Assembly (NCBI GenBank): GCA_023454175.1
Contig: JAEXRW010000004.1
Location: 1-19,523 of the forward strand
DNA from: Bacillota bacterium
GTDB lineage: Bacteria > Bacillota > Clostridia > Christensenellales > JAEXRW01
Direction: 5' to 3'
DNA length: 19,523 nt
Numbering within the stretch: position 1 is the first letter of the stretch; each line of letters opens with the position of its first letter. The position numbers were made by a program, and so were the translations under genes. The notes below the pieces were generated by a model. That model made no database searches, had not been told where the DNA came from, and worked only from the letters and a program-made list of their open reading frames with translations. Positions 14,016 through 19,523 of this stretch are shown here, piece by piece.

Positions 14016-14516
14016 CTATTCTTGAGCCATATTAATTCTCTCAACAAGATGATTTGCCCATATAAGTAATTGAAGAGCTCTTGATTCAACATCTTCCCAG
14101 TCACTTTCATGAGCTCGGGGATTTCTTATCCCAGTCATACAACCGGCAAATATCTGCATATAACCTAGCTGTTCATCCTTTTCAGATTGGCCTTCAAAAG
14201 CGTTTAGCTTTATTAATGGAGAAGTTGCACTAAAAGCTAAGGTCATCAATTTTTGACCAGTGAGATCATTTCCATGCGGCCTAATTGTCCTTTTAACGTG
14301 ATTATCAATATATTTGTATGCTGCTTCTACTGCTTGCGCATGATGTCCATTAAAAAAAAGTTTTCTTGTTAACTTACGTAAATTCGTATCTGTCACAAGT
14401 TCGTCATATAAATCAACTCGCATTGGTAAAGAACGTGGAGGTTTCGCGATACCTTCAAGCTCTTGCAGTTCATTATTGATTAACTTTATTTTCGCAAATA
14501 TTTTCTTGTCTATCAT
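14016..14516 (-). CDS. HEPN-type protein of the TIGR02391/Ymh family (putative RNase toxin)
   Basis: A 166-residue, mostly helical protein. It matches the TIGR02391 (Hypoth_Ymh) family by LFFNGHHAQAVEAAYKYI (residues 53-70), GQKLMTLAF and GCMTGIRNPRAHESDW. RNPRAH (R131 to H136) is the R-x4-H motif of HEPN ribonucleases, and members of this clan act as toxins or abortive-infection effectors that cut RNA. The cytoplasmic target here is unknown. Its ATG (14516) overlaps the stop of the upstream DUF5343 gene as ATGA, so production of the two proteins is linked. Base composition is clearly more AT-rich than in lysS, degV or the zinc-ribbon gene, a sign of horizontal transfer. RNase activity is inferred from the motif only. 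Confidence 0.8.
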   Translation of the reverse strand: MIDKKIFAKIKLINNELQELEGIAKPPRSLPMRVDLYDELVTDTNLRKLTRKLFFNGHHAQAVEAAYKYIDNHVKRTIRPHGNDLTGQKLMTLAFSATSPLIKLNAFEGQSEKDEQLGYMQIFAGCMTGIRNPRAHESDWEDVESRALQLLIWANHLVERINMAQE

Positions 14517-15178
14517 GATTTATACAAGTGTTTCGAAATACTGGCGAATATCTTGTCAATCTGTTCAGACGTTGCATCGGGAGATATATGAATTTGTAGG
14601 TCAATATGCAAGGAAGGACTTGATGAAAGACTTTCTTTTGATTGACTAAGGCCATGTTCCTTATCTTCTGATTTCACTGGAATTGAAACATTCTTTGTCT
14701 CGGTAATAGATTTCGTTGGTTTTTGCACCTTAGTAGTCTTGGGTATCTCCGAATCATCTTTTAATTGTTTGTTTTTCAGCAGTAGAAATGTGGCAGTGCA
14801 TTTTGTTGCAGCACTATCCCCTATACCTGCTGTATCCATAAACCATGATTTTATTGCTCCATAATCGCTTTCTGAATCAGGGAACAAATCTTTCATCTCT
14901 TGTGGATATAACTCATCCATTATAGCTGAGCATACATCGGAATATTTTGCATCACTTCTCCAATCTGTTGCTCTAGGTAAAGGCTTTCCTTCCTCGTCAA
15001 TAATTTTCATTTGCCGTAAAGGAGACATAATGTTTTTTGCTGCTTGGTCTGAAGTGAGACTAAGAAGCGACTTTAAGTAGCTTACATTTACAACAGCCGG
15101 TATTGTCTTCTTGAACTGGCTTCTTATAGTCCACCAACTTTTTTCAGGCATCATAGGATATGACTGCTTCTCTGCCAT
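14513..15178 (-). CDS. DUF5343 family protein, partner of the HEPN protein
   Basis: A 221-residue protein starting MAEKQSYPMMPEKSWWTIRS. The N-terminal about 130 residues match DUF5343: an IPAVVNVSYLKSLLSL segment, then a KIIDEEGKPLPRA segment typical of its winged-helix-like part. A polar Ser/Thr/Lys linker (about 135-185) follows, and then a C-terminal strand-helix element, LHIDLQIHISPDATSEQIDKI. The family is of unknown function; the fold suggests DNA or partner binding, so a regulator, sensor or neutraliser of the HEPN protein is a reasonable inference. ATG 15178 has AAAGGGG 8 bases upstream; the ATG at 15196 overlaps that site and is rejected. It is the first gene of the AT-rich cassette, behind a strong promoter. 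Confidence 0.75.
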   Translation of the reverse strand: MAEKQSYPMMPEKSWWTIRSQFKKTIPAVVNVSYLKSLLSLTSDQAAKNIMSPLRQMKIIDEEGKPLPRATDWRSDAKYSDVCSAIMDELYPQEMKDLFPDSESDYGAIKSWFMDTAGIGDSAATKCTATFLLLKNKQLKDDSEIPKTTKVQKPTKSITETKNVSIPVKSEDKEHGLSQSKESLSSSPSLHIDLQIHISPDATSEQIDKIFASISKHLYKS

Positions 15179-15217
15179 TAAAGTTACCCCTTTCATATTT
15201 CGGCATTATTATATATA

Positions 15218-15246
15218 TTATAACAATATATTTATAATACAACAAG
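15218..15246 (-). promoter_or_regulatory. Strong promoter of the DUF5343/HEPN cassette
   Basis: On the minus strand TTGTTG (15246-15241), a 17-base spacer and a perfect TATAAT (15223-15218) preceded by TGT, an extended -10. A short inverted repeat, AACAA/TTGTT (15242-15254), overlaps the -35 and could serve autoregulation. Confidence 0.7.
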
Positions 15247-15298
15247 TTTTGTTATCGATTGAAGTAGTAGGTATCATTTAAAAGAACGTACTCATACA

Positions 15299-15327
15299 TA
15301 AAAAAAGTGGCTTCTGCCACTTTTTTA
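15299..15327. terminator. Terminator of lysS, bidirectional
   Basis: GTGGC (15307-15311) pairs with GCCAC (15316-15320) around TTCT and is flanked by A6 and T6, so a T-run follows on either strand. It stops lysS (minus strand, ending at 15353) before the cassette. Confidence 0.85.
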
Positions 15328-15352
15328 AGATGTAGTAATTGTTCTCTGATAT

Positions 15353-16852
15353 TTATTTATCCCTCGGTTTCATCGTCGGGAAGAGGAGGACGTCGCGTAT
15401 CGAGTAACTGTCCGTCAGCAGCATCACCAGCCGGTCTATCCCGATCCCCAGCCCGCCTGTCGGCGGCATGCCGTATTCCAGTGCATTGACGAAGTCTTCG
15501 TCCATCATATGCGCTTCATCGTCCCCCGTCTCACGCGCCTTCGCTTGTGCCGCAAAGCGGTTATACTGGTCGATGGGATCGTTTAATTCCGAAAAGGCGT
15601 TTGCCATTTCCCTGCCTGTAATAAACAGCTCAAAGCGTTCGGTGAGCCAGGGCTTGTCCTTCATGCGTTTTGCCAGAGGGGATACCTCCACCGGATACCC
15701 GGTTATGAAGGTCGGCTGCTCGAGGCTGCCCTCCACGAAGCGTTCGAAGGCAGCGTACAGGATCTCCCCTTTTGTCGCCTTCTTGGCCGGTTCCAGCCCG
15801 AGTTTACCACCCTGCTGCCGCGCTTCTTCATCCGTTAACGGCTCGAAATCCACGCCTGTTGCACTTTTTACGGCTTCCAGCATGGGCACGCGCTTCCAGG
15901 GTTTTGCCATACAGACCGGTGTGCCCTGGTACGCGATCTCCGTCGTCCCCAGCACTTCTTCTGCGATGTGCACGATGAGGTCTTCCGTCAGGTCCATCAT
16001 GCCTTCGCAGTCTGTATAGGCCTGATATAGTTCGATGGTGGTGAATTCCGGGTTGTGTTTGATGGACATGCCTTCATTGCGGAAGATGCGGCCGATCTCA
16101 TACACCTTCTCGAACCCGCCCACGATCAGCCGCTTCAGGTGCAGTTCCGTCGCGATGCGCAGGTACATGTCGATGTCCAGCGTATTGTGGTGGGTGATGA
16201 AGGGCCGCGCGTTGGCGCCGCCCGCCGTATTGTGCAGGATGGGCGTTTCCACTTCCATGAACCCCTGGGCGTCCAGATGGTCCCGCATGCATTTGATGAT
16301 CCTGGAGCGCAGCAGGAAGGTGCGTTTGATCTCGGGATTCACGATGAGGTCCACATACCGCTGCCTGTACCGCAGGTCCATATCCTTCAGCCCGTGCCAT
16401 TTTTCCGGCAGGGGTTGGAGCGACTTGGAAAGGAGCACCAGGGAGGTCGCCTTGATGGAGATTTCCCCCGAATGGGTCCGGAATACTTCCCCGGTGACGC
16501 CCACGATATCGCCGATATCATACGCCTTGTATTCCTCATAGGGCTCGTCGCCGATCTCATCCTTGCGGATGTAGATCTGGATGCGGCCTTCGTTGTCCAT
16601 GATATGCGAAAAGCTCGCCTTCCCCATGATCCTTTTGGACAGGATGCGGCCCGCCAGGCGTACGCTGCTGCCCTCGAGGCTTTCGAAACTGGCGAGGATT
16701 TCGCCCGACTGGTGCGTCTTGTCAAAGCGCGTCACCTGGAAGGGGTCCTTCCCCGCATTCTGCAAATCCGCCAGCTTTTGCCGGCGGATTCTCAGTATCT
16801 CGTTTAGGTTTTCGAGCTCTTCTTCCATACCCGGGATGGTTTCTTCCGACAT
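15353..16852 (-). CDS. lysS: Lysyl-tRNA synthetase, class II
   Basis: Charges tRNA-Lys in the cytoplasm. The 499 residues match the family's usual length. An N-terminal helix and OB-fold anticodon-binding domain (about residues 60-145, with VRLAGRILSKR and GDIVGVTGEVFRT) precede the class II catalytic domain: motif 1 around FMEVETPIL, motif 2 FRNEGMSIKHNPEFTTIELY, and motif 3 GLGIGIDRLVMLLTD. ATG 16852 follows GAGGT by 11 bases. It lies 17 bases after greA on the same strand, forming the common greA-lysS operon, and ends in an intrinsic terminator. Confidence 0.97.
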   Translation of the reverse strand: MSEETIPGMEEELENLNEILRIRRQKLADLQNAGKDPFQVTRFDKTHQSGEILASFESLEGSSVRLAGRILSKRIMGKASFSHIMDNEGRIQIYIRKDEIGDEPYEEYKAYDIGDIVGVTGEVFRTHSGEISIKATSLVLLSKSLQPLPEKWHGLKDMDLRYRQRYVDLIVNPEIKRTFLLRSRIIKCMRDHLDAQGFMEVETPILHNTAGGANARPFITHHNTLDIDMYLRIATELHLKRLIVGGFEKVYEIGRIFRNEGMSIKHNPEFTTIELYQAYTDCEGMMDLTEDLIVHIAEEVLGTTEIAYQGTPVCMAKPWKRVPMLEAVKSATGVDFEPLTDEEARQQGGKLGLEPAKKATKGEILYAAFERFVEGSLEQPTFITGYPVEVSPLAKRMKDKPWLTERFELFITGREMANAFSELNDPIDQYNRFAAQAKARETGDDEAHMMDEDFVNALEYGMPPTGGLGIGIDRLVMLLTDSYSIRDVLLFPTMKPRDK

Positions 16853-16869
16853 TTATGTCATACCTCGTT

Positions 16870-17358
16870 TCAAGTTCTTCTGCTGATTTCAAGGATCCTC
16901 AGGACCATCGTGTTGCCGTTTGGTACGCTGACGTTGACGACGTCGCCCGTTTTATGGCCGATGAGCGCCTTGCCCACCGGGGATTCGTTGGATATCTTGC
17001 GTTCGATAGGGTCGGCCTCCGCGGAACCCACGATGTGGAATTGTTTAGTGGTCCCGGCGTTTACTTCTTCCACCTTCACTGATGTGCCGATCGTGGCCAT
17101 GTCTGTTTCCACCACATCATCGTCAATGATCTTGGAGATGCGCAGCGTGTTTTCGATAGCGGATATTTCGCCTTCGATCTTTGCCTGTTCATTCTTGGCT
17201 TCATCATATTCGGCGTTCTCTGAGATATCCCCAAATGCACGTGCCTGCTTGATCTGTTCTGCCACTTCCGGCCGACGCACGGTCTTCAGGTGTTCGAGCT
17301 GTTCCTCGAGTTTTTTCATCCCTTCACGGGTCAGGAGGACTTCTCTTTCTGGGCTCAT
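16870..17358 (-). CDS. greA: Transcription elongation factor GreA
   Basis: Rescues backtracked RNA polymerase by stimulating cleavage of the nascent transcript. The 162 residues match the usual length. The N-terminal coiled coil (about 12-75) carries the acidic tip motif GDISENAEYDEAKN, whose Asp and Glu coordinate the catalytic metal in the polymerase channel. The C-terminal FKBP-like domain ends with SPVGKALIGHKTGDVV, the family signature. ATG 17358 has GGAGG 6 bases upstream. lysS follows after 17 bases. The dusB terminator lies upstream, so greA needs its own promoter in 17359-17438; only a weak TATATT-like -10 is visible there. Confidence 0.97.
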   Translation of the reverse strand: MSPEREVLLTREGMKKLEEQLEHLKTVRRPEVAEQIKQARAFGDISENAEYDEAKNEQAKIEGEISAIENTLRISKIIDDDVVETDMATIGTSVKVEEVNAGTTKQFHIVGSAEADPIERKISNESPVGKALIGHKTGDVVNVSVPNGNTMVLRILEISRRT

Positions 17359-17438
17359 GGCACACCTCCATTTTGGTGTTTTTTTATGTTGCTAATATAT
17401 GTCCGGATACTTCGATTATTCTGGTCTTTTCGGTCTGG

Positions 17439-17479
17439 AAAAAATATATCAAGCACCCAATCGCCTTTGGTGCTTGATA
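17439..17479 (-). terminator. Intrinsic terminator of dusB
   Basis: On the minus strand TATCAAGCACC (17479-17469) pairs perfectly with GGTGCTTGATA (17457-17447) around an 11-base loop, followed by six T (17444-17439). Confidence 0.88.
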
Positions 17480-17532
17480 AACATGTATGGTTCAATGATT
17501 AACCTGTATTATAAGCGAGCGGCACTTTTTTG

Positions 17533-18519
17533 TCAATATGAGGTTTCTCCAAAGGTTATTTGGCGGTATTTATCCAGCAGGTCGAACATCTCCCGCGCGG
17601 AAACGGCCTGGTTCACGCGGCAGCGCATGGATGCCGCGTCCCGCATGCCCTTGATATACCAGGAAACATGCTTGCGCATCTCGGGAATGGCCGCTTTCTC
17701 TCCTTTGTACTCACACGCCAGCAGGATATGCCGCTTTGCCAGTTCGATTCTTTCCTGCTCGCCTGGGAATACCGGCTGTTCGCCCGAAAGCAGCGCGAGG
17801 ATCTGGCGGAATATCCATGGGTTGCCCTGGGCGCCGCGTGCCACCATCACGGCGTCGCAGCCTGTTTCATTGAACATGTCGACGGCGTCCTGCGCATTGA
17901 ATATGTCGCCGTTGCCGATCACGGGTATTTTGACGGCTGATTTCACGCTTGCGATCGTGTCCCAGTCCGCCTTTCCAGAGTACATCTGCTCCCGTGTCCT
18001 GGCGTGGACCGCCACCGCCGCGGCGCCGCTGTCTTCCGCCATTTTGGCAAATTCCACGGCCAGGTCGCTTTCCCTGTCCCAGCCCTTGCGAAATTTAACG
18101 GTAACAGGGATCGATACTGCCTTGGATACGGCTTGAATGATGTCCGAAGCCAGGCGGATGTCCTTCATCAGCGCGCAGCCTTCGCTGCTGCCCACCACTT
18201 TGCGGACCGGGCAGCCCATGTTGATGTCGATCAGTCCGATTTCCCCGGTCTTTTCCGCCTCGATCCGCTTTGCCATCTCCGCCATCAGGGCAGGGTCATT
18301 CCCGAAAAGCTGCACCGCGCAGGGACGTTCGAGCGGATGCGTCCGCAGCAGTTCATTTTCTTGGACACCTGTAAAGTGCAGCCCTTTCGCGCTGACCATT
18401 TCCGTATAGGTCAGGCCGCATCCCTGTTCCCTGCACAGCATGCGGAAAGGCAGGTCGGTGATGCCTGCCATGGGTGCGAGAAATACGTTGTTGGTGGTCT
18501 CAAGGTTGCCTATTTTCAT
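17533..18519 (-). CDS. dusB: tRNA-dihydrouridine synthase (DusB type)
   Basis: FMN enzyme that reduces uridine to dihydrouridine in tRNA, in the cytoplasm. The 328 residues form a TIM barrel starting with FLAPMAGITDLPFR; the catalytic Cys is C103 in DINMGCPVRKV; VKFRKGWD, VHARTREQMYSGKADW and IPVIGNGDI are the FMN/substrate-site motifs, and VARGAQGNPWIF is also typical. The C-terminal helical domain binds tRNA. ATG 18519 follows AGGGGA by 11 bases. The upstream membrane-protein gene ends 15 bases earlier, so the two form an operon, ended by a terminator. Confidence 0.95.
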   Translation of the reverse strand: MKIGNLETTNNVFLAPMAGITDLPFRMLCREQGCGLTYTEMVSAKGLHFTGVQENELLRTHPLERPCAVQLFGNDPALMAEMAKRIEAEKTGEIGLIDINMGCPVRKVVGSSEGCALMKDIRLASDIIQAVSKAVSIPVTVKFRKGWDRESDLAVEFAKMAEDSGAAAVAVHARTREQMYSGKADWDTIASVKSAVKIPVIGNGDIFNAQDAVDMFNETGCDAVMVARGAQGNPWIFRQILALLSGEQPVFPGEQERIELAKRHILLACEYKGEKAAIPEMRKHVSWYIKGMRDAASMRCRVNQAVSAREMFDLLDKYRQITFGETSY

Positions 18520-18534
18520 TTCGATACGCTTCCC

Positions 18535-19152
18535 CTATTTGCTGGCCGGCGGGGAGGCGGCGTTTGATGCGGCAGGTGATTTGGAGGCTTTGGGTGCAGC
18601 GGAGGCGGATGGGCTTGCCGGCGGCGCTACGCTTTTCAGGATGTGGATGGAATCGATCTGCCATATGTTTGCTTTCATGGTCGTATTGAACACTTTTTTC
18701 AATTTGACTTCGTATCTGGCATCCACCCACGCCGTGATCTTTTTCGTCTTGTCGGTCGCGTCTGCGGGCAGGTCTCCGTCGATGTTGTCCAGCTTTTCCA
18801 CGATCGTGGCGGTGGCTGTGTCGCTCCACGGCAGTATCCAGATCCATTCGAGGTAAAGCTTGTGCTCGAAGTCGCGTATGATATAATCGCTGTACGTTCT
18901 GCGGTCATTGGCAAATTCGGCATTCTGCAGCGCTTTGGGTGTGAAGTACTTGGACATCGCCTCTTCATCATAACTGATCAATACGCCCTGTGCGTGTTCC
19001 TTGAACCCGTCGCTGACCAGCACGCTGATATTGGTGATATCCATTGCCATGACGAAAACGATGGTCAGCACCAAAACGAGCACTGCTATGAGCAGGATCC
19101 GTTTCAACAAGTATTTGAATATCATTCTGGAGGTCTTCTCACCCTCGGCCAT
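18535..19152 (-). CDS. Single-pass membrane protein of unknown function
   Basis: A 205-residue protein I cannot assign to a family. A basic start (KYLLKR) is followed by a strong hydrophobic segment (about residues 19-37, ILLIAVLVLVLTIVFVMAM), so it is probably anchored in the membrane with its bulk outside. The middle contains a folded domain (residues about 45-170, with DYIIRDFEHKLYLEWIWILPW and ARYEVKLKKVFNTT, resembling NTF2-like accessory domains only in pattern). The C-terminal 30 residues are an Ala/Ser/Pro/Lys-rich low-complexity tail, perhaps reaching the cell wall. ATG 19152 follows GGGAG by about 10 bases. dusB lies 15 bases downstream, an arrangement suggesting cotranscription without clear functional meaning. 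Confidence 0.75.
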   Translation of the reverse strand: MAEGEKTSRMIFKYLLKRILLIAVLVLVLTIVFVMAMDITNISVLVSDGFKEHAQGVLISYDEEAMSKYFTPKALQNAEFANDRRTYSDYIIRDFEHKLYLEWIWILPWSDTATATIVEKLDNIDGDLPADATDKTKKITAWVDARYEVKLKKVFNTTMKANIWQIDSIHILKSVAPPASPSASAAPKASKSPAASNAASPPASK

Positions 19153-19288
19153 GCATGCACCGCTCCCGTTTTTGTCTATGTAGCATCATATCATAATCGC
19201 TATCCTTTGTAAAACCGGAGGATGCAGCGTTCCCTTTGCCGGTAAATATGATGATCTACTGATCGGTTTGGATTATCATGTTGTAAAA

Positions 19289-19319
19289 CAAAAAAACAAG
19301 CCCGTTGATAGGCTTGTTT
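19289..19319 (-). terminator. Terminator at the end of the rRNA/tRNA operon
   Basis: On the minus strand AAACAAGCC (19319-19311) pairs with GGCTTGTTT (19302-19294) around an 8-base loop, and more T residues follow. It lies just after tRNA-Asn. Confidence 0.88.
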
Positions 19320-19321
19320 CA

Positions 19322-19396
19322 TGGCTCCCCAGGTAGGGTTTGAACCTACGACCCTCCGGTTAACAGCCGGATGCTCTACCGCTGAGCTACTGAGGA
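19322..19396 (-). tRNA. tRNA-Asn (anticodon GTT), CCA encoded
   Basis: A 75-base cloverleaf on the minus strand: acceptor TCCTCAG pairs with CTGGGGA (one G-U), the D-loop contains AGCGGTAGA, the anticodon loop is CTGTTAA with GTT, and the T-loop is GTTCAAA. The discriminator G is followed by an encoded CCA. It lies 9 bases after 5S rRNA, as the tail of an rRNA operon. Confidence 0.97.
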
Positions 19397-19405
19397 ATAT
19401 TGGAA

Positions 19406-19521
<116 letters not shown>

Positions 19522-19523
19522 AA

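Noticed and set aside
14001..14110. Longer N-terminus for the zinc-ribbon protein (frame open to 14110)
   Set aside because: This extension lies inside the HEPN gene in another frame, has AT-rich composition and no family resemblance.

Overview
The window looks like chromosomal DNA from a Clostridia-type Firmicute of moderate to high GC, possibly a gut Christensenellales-like lineage. That assignment is inferred from the gene families (Re-citrate-synthase-like HMGL enzyme, DUF5685/J-domain operon, tandem DegV proteins, YlxP/DUF503), from strong Shine-Dalgarno sites and from the rRNA operon tail. No marker in the window fixes the species. Almost every gene lies on the minus strand. The exceptions are an AraC regulator, a tiny Cys/Pro-rich protein gene, a glutaredoxin-like gene and two degV genes.

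Left part (1-4280). A xylose isomerase gene (xylA, cut by the window edge) diverges from an AraC-family regulator. The shared intergenic region holds two inverted repeats. Next come a previously unlisted 51-residue Cys/Pro-rich small protein with its own ribosome site and terminator, and a convergent three-gene operon: DUF5685, then a J-domain protein with a Cys-rich tail, then a multi-pass membrane protein. A palindromic intergenic repeat follows.

Middle (4281-11270). A minus-strand run carries trpS, a DUF503 (YlxP-like) gene, threonine synthase (thrC) and a small P-loop ATPase. A 425-base stretch then holds two terminators, a possible 41-residue membrane peptide and an 18-bp palindrome. After it come an HMGL-family enzyme most like Re-citrate synthase and a class I aminotransferase. 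Together, citrate formation and transamination would suit glutamate/aspartate-family amino acid synthesis, with thrC nearby. A divergent glutaredoxin-like gene has a promoter covered by an 8-bp-arm inverted repeat.

Tandem degV region (11381-13420). Two paralogous DegV (fatty-acid-binding fold) proteins of identical length, 292 residues, each have their own promoter and ribosome site.

Island (about 13990-15260). Between a zinc-ribbon protein gene and lysS sits a visibly AT-rich two-gene cassette: a DUF5343-type protein and a TIGR02391/Ymh-type HEPN protein. The two are translationally coupled by an ATGA overlap and driven by a near-consensus promoter. It looks like a horizontally acquired defence or toxin-antitoxin-like unit and is the best candidate here for an undescribed system.

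Right part (15299-19523). The housekeeping genes greA-lysS, the pair of a single-pass membrane protein and dusB, and the end of an rRNA operon (5S rRNA, tRNA-Asn, terminator), all on the minus strand.
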